In this document: piece after piece, positions 11,403 through 23,240 of the stretch
How the letters are laid out: the number at the start of each line of letters is the position of its first letter
Position numbering within the stretch: the first letter of the stretch is position 1
Assembly: GCF_037176765.1 (NCBI RefSeq)
Contig: NC_090023.1
Location: 153,524,663-153,588,662 of the forward strand
DNA from: Anolis sagrei
Lineage: Eukaryota; Chordata; Lepidosauria; Squamata; Anolidae
DNA length: 64,000 nt
Direction: 5' to 3'
Translations under genes and position numbers: made by a program
The notes under the pieces: model-generated
The model's input: only the letters and a program-made list of their open reading frames with translations
The model's database searches: none
Told to the model about the DNA's origin: nothing

Positions 11403-11862
11403 TTCTAAGATCTACAGAGACACTCGCTGGAACACCTCAGCAAGCGAGAGTCCAAAAGTGGCAGGCTCAAACCCAGAACCTCAATCAATGGCTGATACCA
11501 AATGAGAGACTCCCCCCTGGGCACACAGAGGACTGGGCGACTTGGAAGGCACTGAACAGACTGCCCTCTGGCACCACGGGATGCAGAGCCAACCTCAAGA
11601 AATGGGGCTACAAAGTGGAATCCTCAACATGCGAGCGGAGAAGAGCAAACCATTGACCACCTGCTGCAATGCAACCTGAGCCCTGCCACATGCACAATGG
11701 AGGACCTTCTTGCAGCAACACCAGAAGCACTCTAAGTGGCCAGATACTGGTCAAAGGACATTTAATCAACTACCAAACTCACAAAATTTGTATTTTGCCT
11801 GTTTGTTTGCTTTGTTCTGTTAGAAATGTAATATAATTGACTGGTTGCCTTGACACGACAAA
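11403..11862 (+). mobile_element. LINE fragment, family A (C-terminal region and 3' end)
   Basis: Encodes STETLAGTPQQARVQKWQAQ and WATWKALNRLPSGTTGCRAN, then the Cys-rich region, and ends TGGTTGCCTTGACACGACAA. 5'-truncated. Confidence 0.78.
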
Positions 11863-12045
11863 GAAAATGTTAATATGGAAGTGGGCCATGCAGCCTCTTA
11901 GATGTTGAGACTGCAAATGACTGTATGATTTCTGCCTTAACCAGAGCTGATTAACAATATAGATTTCCCTTCATTGTATGTGTTTGCACTTCTAAATCAC
12001 TTGCACACTTAAGCAACAGCACATGGTATCCACTGGCTGCCTCCC

Positions 12046-12345
12046 ATGCAAGTATTATCCAAAACTGACTCTGCATACTTTCCAGGACCAGACAAGACCA
12101 TTTAAAGATATTACTACCCATAATTTGGCACTATGACATTCACAGAGAGGGTGACATTCTGAGTGTGTGTGCATGTCTTCAAATCACCTATCAACTTATG
12201 GCTGCCCCATTGATTTCATAGGGTTTTCATAGGAAAGGATAATTCAAAGGTGGTTTGCCAGTTCCTTCCTTTGAAGTACAGCCCATTATAGCACTTGGTA
12301 TTCATGGGTGATCTCTCATCCAAGTACTACCCATATCTGACACTT
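12046..12345 (-). mobile_element. 5S rRNA-derived SINE remnants (two pieces)
   Basis: 12046-12103 and 12165-12345 both contain reversed 5S-like sequence: CTCCCATGCAAGTATTATCC, and TATAGCACTTGGTATTCATG with ATCCAAGTACTACCCA, against the 5S internal promoter CTCCCATCCAAGTACTAACC. Old and degraded; not a functional 5S gene. Confidence 0.55.
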
Positions 12346-12532
12346 CTTTCCTTTAGGCATTTAGGGTATTACTCAAAGATTGTCAATCATACCTTCACAG
12401 ACATAAGGGCTAGAAATATGACTTTCAGCTAAAAACGAAAAGAATGAAACCCAAATTCAGCTTCCAGAACAATTCCCCATACTCTTTTTTTTCTGCACTG
12501 CCACAGATGCAGTTCTTCCCCCCTTCCCGCAA

Positions 12533-12665
12533 GGCTATGTGTGTTGAAGGCTATGTGTGCTGAAGGCTATGTGTGTTGAAGGCTATGTGTGTTGAAGGCT
12601 ATGTGTGTTGAAGGCTATGTGTGTTGAAGGCTATGTGTGTTGAAGGCTACACACATAGCCTTCAA
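12533..12665. repeat. 16-bp minisatellite closing with an inverted unit
   Basis: Seven units of GGCTATGTGTGTTGAA, starting every 16 bases from 12533 to 12629, then GGCT and the reverse complement ACACACATAGCCTTCAA. The end can fold into a hairpin. Confidence 0.9.
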
Positions 12666-13198
12666 ACCTATTTTATCAATAGATAGCCTTTGAAAGAAGC
12701 AACAAGGGGTTTGCTGGGTGATGTTAGATCCATAATGAGACAAACCTGCAGCGGCCTCAGGGCCATTTTAGAAGCTGATCACAAGGGAGAAAGGACACCC
12801 GAAGTGTTTCTCAGGGAAATTGGAATTTTAGCACATTGAGTAATGCACACAACTGACTTTATAGCTGTAGCAAAGTTAATCAAACCTTGCACTCCCTTTT
12901 TCTGCTGCTTTCTAAATTACTCAGGCTGGCTGAGAGACAATGGGAGTTTTAAAAAGAGGGTTTTCCACCATTCAAATACCCGTTGTGACTGGGTTCCTGA
13001 CAGCCCCATGCTAGTTCTGACAAAGCTATTGCCACTGTTGTGAAGTTGCACAAAGCAGCAATGTTTTTGTCATTCCACGTGATTCTGCAGACAATGGTTT
13101 TAATCGGTAAGGTTATTTTTCATGCCATGGAAAACATCATTACACTGTTCTGCATACAAGGGCCCTGCTCCTCCAGTCTTCCCTAAATGCCCACAATC
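12666..13198. other. Intron 1-2 flank of TMEM254 copy 1, no feature
   Basis: Intronic DNA between exons 2 and 3 without recognised repeats. Confidence 0.35.
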
Positions 13199-13199
13199 A

Positions 13200-13317
13200 T
13201 TTACAGGAGGTTTGACTCGGTTTTCACAAAATCGATTTTGAAACATTCGATTGTTACACTTACAGGAAGCTGGACTCACTTTTCACAACATCCATTTTGA
13301 AACATTTGATTGTTACA
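13200..13317. repeat. Two-unit tandem repeat, ~59 bp
   Basis: TTACAGGAGGTTTGACTCGG...TTGAAACATTCGATTGTTAC is followed by TTACAGGAAGCTGGACTCAC...TTGAAACATTTGATTGTTAC. Confidence 0.75.
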
Positions 13318-13410
13318 TTCACATATACCTATTTCCACACATGTGCACATGCGTGCACACACACAGGGTGTGAAGAAGGAAAATGTCATTTGTTTCTACA
13401 TTCTGCTTAC

Positions 13411-13514
13411 CCTATTTTAAAAGGAGTGTTGTGATTTTCCACCAGAAATTTTGTGAAAGTGCCTAGGGGTCCCAGACTGTCGTAGGGGATTGATGCAGGT
13501 GCAAAGACAGCCCA
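13411..13514 (-). CDS. TMEM254: TMEM254 copy 1, exon 2
   Basis: Residues 32-65 plus two bases of codon 66 (104 nt). Acceptor TGACAG, donor GTAAGC. It encodes WAVFAP followed by the family signature IPYDSLGPLGTF and then TKFLVENHNTPFKI. Human TMEM254 has SIPYQNLGPLGPF here (from memory), which is the main basis of the family call. The signature lies between the first two membrane segments and is nearly unchanged in all three paralogues, so it is probably the functional core. Length and phase match exon 2 of copies 2 and 3. Confidence 0.92.
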
Positions 13515-14039
13515 CTGTCAGAAATGAGAGAAAGACGGAAGAAATACATGTTGTTAATTAGGCATTAGACATAACAACACAATATGTTGTCTTCCAGGCT
13601 TAAGAGTTCACAATACCAAAATTATTCTTCTTATTCTGAGTATTGTCATAGCATCACCTGTCTCACATTTAAACATTAGCAATGAGGTTGGAAAGACAAA
13701 CAAGGTGGGATCTGGAAACATGTGGGATTTAACTCTCTGAATATTTAATTAACGACTTTATTAATCAAAGGAAAAATAAATATTTGAATAGTAATTTCAA
13801 ACAAGACTGGAATAGGAAATGGTATTGTTTAATCGACAAAATGGAAGGAAATGATAGATACAGAATTTTACACCAGGCCATGCAAATAATTAAATCAATG
13901 TATTAAAATAATCTGACCCAGATAGGGGTGGGAAGAGGGGAGGGGGTGGGGATTTAAGGAGAAAGTTGACCTAACATGTACATTGACCTAACATGTACAT
14001 TAGTTACAAAATCTGTAAATAGTCATATATATTGGTTAA

Positions 14040-15656
14040 CGCCACCCTGCGGAAAGGCAAAATTCCAGCCACCTAAAAGAGGCTGTAGTAAAACAGCTGT
14101 TGAAAACACCATCACTGGACCCCACTCAATTGAACAACTTTCGGCCAGTTTCCAATCTCCCCTATTTGAGCAAAGTCTTGGAATATGTAGTGGCCTCGCA
14201 ACTCCAGGTGTTCTTGGAAGAAACTGATTTTCTACATCTGTCGCAGTCTGGCTTTAGGCCGGGACATGGAACTGAAACAGCCTTGGTCATTTTTAGTGGA
14301 TGATCTGCATAGGGAACTTGACAGGGGGGATGTATCCCTGCTAGTTCTCACAGACCTCTCAGCAGCCTTCGATACTGTGGACCATTGTATCCTTCTGAGA
14401 TACCTTGTGGGAATGGGCTTAGGGGGCACTGTGTTGAAGTGGTTCCAGTCCTTCTTGGAGGGTCGATCTCAGAAGGTGTTACTGGGGGATACCTGTTAGG
14501 CTCTGCAGCCATTGACATGTGGAGTCCCGCAGGGTGTAGTATTGTCCTCATGTTGTTTAACATATACATGAAGCCGCTAAGGGAGATCATCTGGAGCTTT
14601 GGAGCTCAATGCCACCTGTACACAGATGGCATGCAACTCTATCACTCCTTTCCACCTACATCTAAGGAGGCTGTTCAGGTGCTCAACAAGTGCTTGGCAG
14701 CAGTGACAGTCTGGTTGAGGACGAACAAATCAAAATTGCATCCAGACAAGACACCTGGTCAGTCAAAAAGCCGAACAGGGTATAGGGTTACAGCCTGTGT
14801 TGGATGGGGTTGCACTCCCTCTGAAGATGTAGGTTTGCAGCTTGTGAGTGATCCAGGAGTTATCGTTGAGTCTGGAGCCCCAGGTTTCAGAGGTGGCCAG
14901 GGGAGCTTTCACACAATTAAAACTTGTGCATCAGTTGAGCCTGTACCTTGGGAAGTCAGACCTGGCCATGGTAGTCCATGTTCTTGTTACATCTTGTATA
15001 CATTACTACAACATGCTCTACGTGGGACGGCCTGGAAACTTCAACTAGTCCAACAAGTGGCATACAGGGAGCACACAATTCCTCTGTTGTGTTAGCTCCA
15101 CTGGCTGCCGATATGCTACCAAGCCCAATTTAAAGTGCTGGTCTTGGCCTATAAAGCCCTAAATGGTTCTGGTCCAACTTATCTGTCAGAATGCATCTCC
15201 TTTTATGAGCCTACTAGAACTTTAAGATCATCTGGGGAGGCCCTGCTCTCAATCCCACCTTCTTCGCAAGTGTGATTGGTGGGAACAAGAGATGGGGCCT
15301 TCTCAGTGGTGACACCTCAGCTATGGAACTCCCTCTTTAGAGACATCAGGCAGGCTCAATCACTTCTAGCTTTCAGCAAAAAGCTAAAGACTTGCTTTGC
15401 ACACAAGCATTTGAAGAATAAGTTACTACGGGTTTTGACATGGACTGAATTAAGGATTTAAGCAAGGTTATTGGATGAATGGAACTATGCATACTGGTTT
15501 TTTTTAATTAACTGTTAATTGTTTTAACTGTGGGATATGTTTTTACTGTTCATTGTTGGTTTTTATCGGCATTGAATTCTTGCCGGAGCTGTAAGCTGCC
15601 TTGAGACCCCTCGGGTAAGAAAGGTGGGGTAAAAATGGAGTAAGTAAATAGATTTA
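14040..15656 (+). mobile_element. L2-clade LINE, RT region to 3' end
   Basis: Longest L2 copy here. Pieces in several frames encode FRPVSNLPYLSKVLEYVVAS, SGFRPGHGTETALV, LLVLTDLSAAFDTVDHCILL, the GVPQG motif, and the 3' domain (SCIHYYNMLYVGRPGN; NGSGPTYLSECIS). The YADD box reads YTDG, so the catalytic aspartate is lost, and several frameshifts and stops break it. The 3' end has GAGACCCCTCGGGTAAGAAA. Inserted in intron 1 of TMEM254 copy 1. Inactive. Confidence 0.85.
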
Positions 15657-15659
15657 TAG

Positions 15660-16352
15660 AATGTCAAATTTATAGAATGCATTCTTACCTGCATGATTTT
15701 CAGAAATAAATCCATTAAAAGTTCTCTTTTATTTATGTAATAGAAATAAATCCAGATTTCCCAACACACCAGGGTTATATACGCAAAACATGGAGGTATA
15801 TCCATACCCAACCCTGAACTTTATTTTCCAGATTTTCATCTATTGCAGATAATACATTTAATACAAAGGGACTGCTTTAAGCACTGGATTATTTTAGAAA
15901 CTATCACGGAAATGAATTTACTATTTTCCCAGGGTTGCTAGTGAGATTCAAAAGAGATTTCTCTAGATGTCTTTCCTCATCTTTTTTCCTAACAGTAAAG
16001 CTACCACCAAATGTTCTCCTATCCAACCCAACTTCCTCCTAATTTAATACATTTCATTTCCCATTTTACCAGATCAGGGAAAACACCACACTCATATATT
16101 TGAACACTTATGCCTCCTGAACACATATTAGGCCAAAGGTATCTCAGTCGAATTATATAAATGACTGAATGAAGAACCCTATGCACCTGAGTCCTCTCAC
16201 AAGAAAGGTTGGGAGTTGGATCTAAATGTGGAAATTCCAGACTCCTCTTGGCAGTGAATGTGGAGGCCTCACCCGTTTAAATCCAGGCCAGCTTTCATAA
16301 AAGAGAATACTTTAACCTCAATCTATCAATTTCATCTCACTCCAATCATGAC
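15660..16352. other. Intronic DNA, nothing recognised
   Basis: AT-rich intron sequence of TMEM254 copy 1. Confidence 0.35.
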
Positions 16353-16360
16353 AGCAAGGA

Positions 16361-16693
16361 TCACACCCACGAATTGATGGCAAGGATGCAACACTCAAAG
16401 GCAGTTGCACCCATAAGTGGTTTTCCTGTACGAAGGTGAGTGTATTCAGGGTGAAAGTACCTTCTATTATCGTAGACATCACGAAACCAACCATTGTACT
16501 TTGCTCTTGTTCTCTTGTTAATATTTTCTTGATTGGAATAAGAAGCAGCAGAACAAATCATTGATGTAGTTTTTGATCGCAGCCACCAGGATAGAAATGG
16601 CAAAAAACAACTGGAAAACAGAAGCCCTCTTGCTAGATGCCTGGTGGCACGGGGTCTGAGATGCCTTACTAATTGAAAAAAATAGCAGATCAT
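16361..16693 (-). pseudogene. Unrecognised 110-codon open frame in an intron
   Basis: Minus-strand frame with a non-repetitive composition, including SNQENINKRTRAKYNGWFRD and YFHPEYTHLRTGKPL. I do not recognise it. It could be a piece of a processed pseudogene, an unlisted repeat or chance. No splice sites or promoter were linked to it. Confidence 0.2.
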
Positions 16694-16744
16694 TCAGGTC
16701 TGTAGTTCAGAGTATAACACATTGCACCACTATGGCTCCTGGGA

Positions 16745-16985
16745 TGTTCCACTGAAATACTGTTAAGTTTATGTTGGTTAAAACTGTTCTTAATTATAAA
16801 TGTTGCATTGTTCTTTCGTTCCTTTTTTTTTTTTTTTGCACTACAAATGAGATATGTGCAGTGTGCATAGGAATTTGTTCAATTTTTGTTCCAATTAGTT
16901 CACACAAACACTCTCCATCCATCTGCCTCTGGCCCGGCCCATCTTTCAAATTTTAAAATGCAATGTGGCCCCTGTGTCCAAATAT
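16745..16985 (+). mobile_element. hAT MITE fragment
   Basis: CACTGAAATACTGTTAAGTT and TGCACTACAAATGAGATATG parallel the hAT MITE at 6000-6356. Ends lost; long T run inside. Confidence 0.6.
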
Positions 16986-17017
16986 ATACACACACACATA
17001 TTATATACAATATATAA

Positions 17018-18007
17018 TCTATATAAATAAAAATGTAATGTTCGCTTGTGGGATTAACATAACTTGAAAACCTCTGGACAAATTGCAGTCAAATTTGGTC
17101 ACAAGATACCTACTAACCCAAGGAGTGACCATCACTAAAAAAATGATTTTTTCATTTGGAAGTTGTAGTTGCTGGGATTTATAGTTCACCTACAATCAAA
17201 GAGCATTCTGAACCCCACCAACAGTGGAATTGAACCAAACTTGGCACACAGAACTCCCATGACCAATAGAAAATACTGGAAGGATTTGGTGGGCACTGAC
17301 CTTGAGTTTTGGAGTTATAGTTCACCTACACCCAGAGAGCACTGTGGACTCAAACAATGCAGGATCTAGACAAAAATTGGCATGAATACTCCATATGCCC
17401 AAATATGAACACAGATGGAGCTTGGGGGAAATAGACCTTGACATTTGGGAGTTGTAGTTGCTGGGATCAAAGAGCATTCTGAACCCCACCAACAGTGGAA
17501 TTGGGCCGCTTGGTACACAGAACCCTCTTGACCAACAGAAAATACTGTGTTTTCTGATAGTCTTTGGCGATCCTTCTGACATCCTCTCGTGACACCGCCC
17601 CCCCCCCCCCCCCGGGGTTCTGACCCCCAGATTGAGAAATGCTGCCTTAAGGCAATCCAGTCCGACTCCCTTTACCAGGGCAAGAAAACATAACCAAAGC
17701 CCTCCTGACAAAGAGCTATCCAGCCATAGATATAGATAGATATGATTCACACACGCATACACACATGTTTATGACAGATATAGTATCATAGATTTGAAAG
17801 GGACCCCTAAAGAAGAACAATTCTATGTTGCATGTTCCAGAATAGGCAAACCAGACAATCTCCACATCAACACTGACAAAGAAACAGCAAGAAATACTGT
17901 TTACTCACAAGCATAAAGAAATCACATATATTAAAAACCAACACTTTCTCATTACTTTTCCAGATCACCAGACTGGGCCACAGCAATGCGTGGCAGGGGG
18001 CGGCTAG
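17018..18007 (+). mobile_element. Non-autonomous Helitron carrying a hAT-derived block
   Basis: Starts TCTATATAAATAAAAATGTA after A; ends GCGTGGCAGGGGGCGGCTAG before T. About 17150-17640 carries repeats of the 'TGGGATTTATAGTTCACCTA' block and a hAT-like end (CCCCAGATTGAGAAATGCTG). Sister of 56615-57561. No Rep/helicase. Confidence 0.85.
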
Positions 18008-18099
18008 TAGAATATATAAAGATGTTTTGGGGATCCCGCTTCAAAAAGGGTTCAGCGGCTGAAAAAGTCTAAGAACGCCTGGTTTAGACCATTAATAAA

Positions 18100-18358
18100 A
18101 GGTATAGGTTGTCCCCTCATCTCCATTTCTAAGCTGAAGAGCCAGCGTTGTCCATAGACACGTCCAAGGTCATGTGGCCAGCATGACTGCATGGAGCGCC
18201 GTTACCTTCCCGCTGGAGTGGTACCTATTGATCTACTCACATTTACATGTTTTCGAACTGCTAGATTGGCAGAAGCTAGGTATGACAGCGGAAGCTCATG
18301 CCGCTCCCCAGAATCAAACCTGCGACCTTTTGGTCAACAAGCTCATAACCAGTAATAC
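18100..18358 (-). mobile_element. Sauria SINE (BovB-tail type)
   Basis: GAAGAGCCAGCGTTGTCCAT, AAGGTCATGTGGCCAGCATG, CTATTGATCTACTCACATTT and a diverged tRNA head at the right. The end is degraded. Confidence 0.75.
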
Positions 18359-18370
18359 AACTACCTAAGA

Positions 18371-19526
18371 AGACCCCATTCAGTGAAGTTCACGTCTAAA
18401 TGACAGCTTCCATTTGTTTTCCTCTCATCTCCCCACTCCTGCTTTTGTGCCAGACTGTTATAGCTATGAATGAGAAGGTGGTATGTGTGAACAGCAACAG
18501 AACTACATAACCTATGAGTTTTGGAAGAAGTGACAAGTTCCATTTTAATAATCTTGTCCCTTCATCACCATATTCACAAGTTTTGGCACTTCACACCATA
18601 CATGTGATGAAACAGACTGAAGCCCACAAAAGCTTGTGCTAACCATTTATTTCCCTCCATGTCAAAAGTGCTACAAGATCCAGACTAACATGGCTAGGTC
18701 TTTGAATCCTACCACTATGTAAATAATGTGCAGGTAGAAACACAGTCCATAAAATAGATGAACTGAGCAGTATTCAACCACCAACAGAGGGGTACTGAGA
18801 GAGATAGTTTTAAAAGGGAATTTTCAGAAATGTTCCCAATACCCATATGTCCCGATATACTGCCATATTGGCCTGTTTCTGCAATAGACCTTTGTTTACA
18901 AAAATGCTGATTGTTTGTGAAGACGTCACTGCAGAGAGGGAGTTACTTTTCAAGGATAGCAGTACATCCTGAAAAAAGTGGCTAGCTAGTGGGTAGTTAA
19001 AATTCCCCAAGTTTCCCAATCACTCTGGAGTTATGTTTGCAACAAACAGATAAGATTGTTTCACTAAGACAGTCATGGTCAGAGAACAGCAGACTATAGT
19101 TGTGCTATAGCTGTGCCATTGTTCGGGTCTCACGTGTGCTATTACATCAGTCAAAATCATAAAGACCCAATGAGCATCTGTACAGCTAGCTTAGACTAAT
19201 GAAACGATTTGTCTTTAGAGACCAATGAGAATGTGTACTCAATTTACTGCCAAAAATGATTTTAAAAACTCTGCAACCCCATTGGGGGTTGCAACAAACC
19301 CTTTGATTGCATTCCTGTATGCATGTTTGTCGATATTGCTATGGCCACACAATAAAGCCTTTGTGGTAAGAATCCAACTTTTGGCTTCCTCCTTGAATGG
19401 CTACATTGGGCCGTTGAGGGGACTCCTAAGCTTGTGCATTTGGATCACCCCTACATCAGTACCCCTTCAATACTACAGAGTCAAAAACATATGGGCATGA
19501 AATAAAATATGTACAATAAATTATAT
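18371..19526. other. Intronic DNA, nothing supported
   Basis: No coding signal. A CACAATAAAGCCTTTGTGG run near 19350 is noted but not assigned. Confidence 0.3.
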
Positions 19527-19540
19527 AAATAATAATCATA

Positions 19541-20277
19541 GGTAAAGGTAAAGGTTTTCGCCTGACATTAAGTCCAGTTGTGTCTGACTCAGGGGGTTCG
19601 TGCTCATTTATTTACGATATTTATATGCCACCCTTCTCACCCCAGAAAGAGCGGCTTACAAGATATATATACATACAATATATTACATTATTAGCATAGT
19701 ACACTATCAGTATTATATATTACTATATTGTACTATATCATTATATTGTATTATTATTAGTATTACATGTAATATAAAATATATAATTATAATATCACAT
19801 TATTATTAGTATTATATTGTATTATATTATATTATAAATATTACATGTATATACATTATATTATATTATTAGTATAGCACAGGAGACAAGATGGAATTGT
19901 CCCCTGGCCCCCCCTCTCTTCACTCTGGCCCAAAGCAGAAGGTGGTGTTGGGGGAGGGGTCCCAACTGATGGCAAATGCAGGAGACAAGGTGGAACTGTC
20001 CCCTGCCCCCCCCCCCTCCATTTCTAAGTCGAAGAGCCAGAATTGTCCGTAGACACCAAGGTCATGTGGCCAGCATGACTGCATGAAATGCCGCTACCTT
20101 CCCGCTGGAGGGGTACCTATTCATCTACTCACATTTGCATGCTTTCGAACTGCTAGGTTGGCAGAAGCTGGGGCTAACAATGGGAGCTCATGCTGCTCCC
20201 TGGATTCGAATCTGCAACCTTTCGATCAGGAAGTTCAGCAGCTCAGCGCTTTAACCCACTGTGCCACCGGGAGCTCC
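19541..20277 (-). mobile_element. Sauria SINE with nested insertion
   Basis: A GGTAAAGGTAAAGG tail (19541) and a tRNA head ending CCACTGTGCCACCGGGAGCT. Perfect 14-base target duplications AAATAATAATCATA (19527-19540, 20278-20291). Box B is read as GATTCGAATC. The body is split by an L2-like stub and AT-rich repeat at about 19602-20008. Confidence 0.85.
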
Positions 20278-20514
20278 AAATAATAATCATATCAATACAA
20301 TAATATAGCACATGAACTATCATGAAATATTATTCTTGCTCTGCCAGTTAAGCTAGGTCTGCCTGCAATCTCTCATTCTCAAACTGAATGTCTTGAAGAC
20401 CCAAGGCCAAGAATCTTGTTTGGAGAGATGCCAACTGTAATAAATGAACAAACAGAAGTGAGGGTCAAATCAGTTTCTCTCTGATGCAGAAGGCATACCA
20501 AGGATATTGGGAGC

Positions 20515-21673
20515 TTGCAAAGAAACTATTCGGTACCAAACCAAGAAACATCAAGATTGGTTTGATGAAAATGATGAGATCAAACAGCTAATTGACAAGA
20601 AAAGGAAAGCCTTCCAAACATGGCAGAGAGACGTTAACTGTGCTGCTAAGAAAAAAGATCTACGCCAGTGCAAAAGCTGAGGTCCAAAGAAGGACAAGAG
20701 AACTCAAGAACATCTGGTGGGCAAAGAAGGCTGAACAAATTCAGCACCTGGCAGATACCCATGATGCTCATGGATTTTTCAAAGCCACAAAGGTAATCTA
20801 TGGACCAAAAAACCATGGCATACAGCCTCTACAATCATCAGATGGAACCAAACTTCTGAAGGACAAAAAATCAATTGCACTATGTTGAAAAGAACACTAC
20901 CAAAGCCTCCTGAATCGCAGCTCCAGTGTGGCTGAAGAGGTTCTCTCACAAATCCCACAACAACAAACAAGGGATGAGATTGCAGCACTGCCTAGTTTGG
21001 AAGAAGTCAGCAATGCCATCAGCCAACAAAAAATAACAAAGCCAGCAGACCTGATGGGATCCCTGTTGAAATCTTTAAAGAGGGAGGACCTGAGCTGACA
21101 AAACAACTCGACCAGCTCATAGAAAATCCTGCAAATCTCTTGGGAAGACAAGCGGGCAAATGTCAGCGTGCTGGAAGAAGCAAAGACCACCAGCATTGAA
21201 ACGATGGTCCTCCGCCATCAACTCCACTGGACTGGCTACGTTGTCCAGATGCCCAATCACAATCTCCCAAAACAGTTTCTCTATTCCAAACTCAAGAACA
21301 GAAAATGGAAACGTTGTGGGCAGAAAAAAAGATTTAAAGATGGGCTCAAAGCCAACCTTAAAAACTGTAGCATAGACATCGAGAACTGGGAAGCCCTGTC
21401 CCTTGAGCGCTCCAGCTGGAGGTCAGCTGTGACCAGCAGTGCTGTAGAATTTGAAGAGGCATGAATGGAGGGCAAAAGAGAGAAACGTGCCAAGAGGAAG
21501 GCGCATCAAGCCAACCCCGACCAGGACCGCCTTCCACCTGGAAACGGATGCCCTCACTGCAGGAGAAGATGCAGATCAAGAATAGCGTTCCACAGTCACC
21601 TACGGACCCACCAGTACACAGATCTTGGAAGATTATCCTACTCGGACAAAGAGGGATCACCTAAGTAAGTAAG
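20515..21673 (+). mobile_element. LINE, family C, internally deleted
   Basis: Encodes a pre-RT region (IYASAKAEVQRRTRELKNIW, GFFKATKVIYGP), then jumps at about 21115 to the post-RT region (NVSVLEEAKTTSIETMVLR in altered frame, SLERSSWRSAVTSSAVEFEE) and a C-terminal zinc-finger-like C-P-H-C...H-S-H-L-R-T-H. The catalytic RT core is missing, so it is an internal deletion. Ends in an AAGTAAGTAAGTA tail directly before the hAT target site. Clade unassigned. Confidence 0.75.
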
Positions 21674-21681
21674 TATTAGAG

Positions 21682-22686
21682 CAGTGTTTCTCAACCTTCC
21701 TAATGCTGTGACCCTTCAATACAGTTGCTCATATTGTGGTAACCCCCAAGCAAAACATTATTTTCTTTGTTACTTCATAACTATAATTTTGCTACTGCTT
21801 TGAATTGTAATGTAAATATCAGATATGCAGGATGTATTTTCATTAACTAGACCAAATTTGGCACAAATACCCAATATGTCCAAGTTTGAATACTGGGGGG
21901 TGGAAGGATTGATTTTGTCATTTGGGAGTTGTACTTTCTGGGATTTATAGTTCACCTACAATCAAGGAGCATTCTGAACTCAACAATGGAATTGAACCAA
22001 ATTTGTCACAAAGAACTCCCATGACCAACAGATAATACTGGAACGCCTTGGTGGGCATTTGAATTTGAGTTTTGGAGTTGTAGTTCACCTACATCCAGAG
22101 AGCACTGTAACTTCAAACAATGATGGATCTGGACCAAACTTGGCATGAATACTCAATATGCCCAACTGCAAACACTGGTGGAGCTTGGGGAAAATAGACT
22201 GTGACATTTGGGAGCTGTAGTTGCTGGGATTTATAGTTCACCTACAATCAAAGAGTATTCTGAACTCCACCAACAATGGAATTGAATCAAACTTGGCACA
22301 CAGAACTCCCACGACCAACAGAAAATATTGGAAGGGTTTGGTGGGCATCAACTGTAGATGAACTACAGTTTTGGAGCTGTAGTTCATCTACACCCAGAGA
22401 GCACTGTGGACTCAAACAATGATGGATCTGGACCAAACTTGGCATGGATACTGAATATGCCCAAATGGTGGAGCTTGGGGGAAATACACCTTGACATTTG
22501 GGAGTTGTAGTTGCTGGGATTTATAGTTCATCTACAATCAAAGGAAATTCTGAACCCCATCAACAATAGATTTGGGCCAAACTTCCCATACAGAGCTCTC
22601 ACGACCAACAGAAAATACTGTGTTGTCTGATGGTCTTTGGTGACCCCTCTGACATCCCCTCACGACCCTCAGGTTGAGAAACACTG
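21682..22686 (+). mobile_element. SPIN-like hAT element, larger form
   Basis: Ends CAGTGTTTCTCAACCTTCCT and AGGTTGAGAAACACTG; target duplications TATTAGAG and TGTTAGAG (7 of 8). Carries a long internal series of the 'TGGGATTTATAGTTCACCTA' block. Opposite orientation to 237-967. No transposase. Confidence 0.85.
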
Positions 22687-22879
22687 TGTTAGAGGGAGGG
22701 CTACAGATCTCCAGCAAAGTTCCAGGTCTATCCCCAAACTAACTCCATCCCAGCCCTGATCAAGATGGGCCATAGCAATCCAAAGGGATGCAAAGGGGAA
22801 ACTAACTGTGCCCAGTGGAAATGCCCCCTCTGGTGGAGAAAGGAAATATTCACATTGACAGCAAGACTTGGGGTTCCTC

Positions 22880-23240
22880 CTTGGGCGAACTTACGCTGTA
22901 GTAGCCCATGCCGGCTGCGATCAGGAGCATCACGGAAGTTCGAGGGGACCGGAAGTACGTGCTGGGATCCCGCGATGTGGTTGCCATTGCTAATGCCCAA
23001 GCACAATCACTCCACTACTGCCCTCAGCGGCAACCTCCCCCTTTTATACGTGTCCGCTCTCGCGCCCTCCGCCAATCAGGAAGCGCCTGCCGTTGAGGAG
23101 GGGAGGAGCTACCCGGCGTTCCATGTATTGTTTGACTCGCAAAGCGATGAAACGGCCGAGAGGTCCTGAGGAGGAGTTCTGAGCATGCGCACTTGCCTCA
23201 AGGCTCACTCTCCCCTCGTCCCCATCCAAATCCCTTTCTC
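22880..23240 (-). promoter_or_regulatory. CpG-rich promoter of TMEM254 copy 1
   Basis: GC- and CpG-rich stretch around and upstream of exon 1 in an otherwise AT-rich region. An inverted CCAAT box (CCGCCAATCAGG on the plus strand, about 23068-23079) lies some 85 bases upstream of the ATG. GC-rich blocks follow at 23094-23170. No TATA box was chosen. This is what a housekeeping-type vertebrate promoter looks like; the transcription start is not visible from sequence alone. Confidence 0.6.
22895..22987 (-). CDS. TMEM254: TMEM254 copy 1, exon 1 (start codon)
   Basis: First coding exon of a 132-aa TMEM254-family protein, a small multi-pass membrane protein whose function is not known to me. It encodes residues 1-31, starting MATTSRDPSTYFR and ending in a hydrophobic stretch (MLLIAAGMGYYS) that starts the first membrane segment. 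The ATG has G at -3 and G at +4. The donor GTAAGT follows directly and the exon ends in phase 0. The start was chosen because the same position (A-T/S-Y-F-R) opens the other two paralogues here and recalls the human TMEM254 start (MATAAGATYFQ, from memory). The exon lies in a GC- and CpG-rich promoter region. Intron 1 is about 9.4 kb and full of repeats. Intact, no defects seen. Confidence 0.9.

Noticed and set aside
12046-12345. 5S rRNA-like sequence as an RNA gene
   Set aside because: Degraded and inside a SINE remnant; no terminator and no full 120-base match.
19080-19460. Possible solo LTR (CACAATAAAGCCTTTGTGG with a GGTAAGAATC follow-on)
   Set aside because: No paired ends, target duplication or internal region could be shown.
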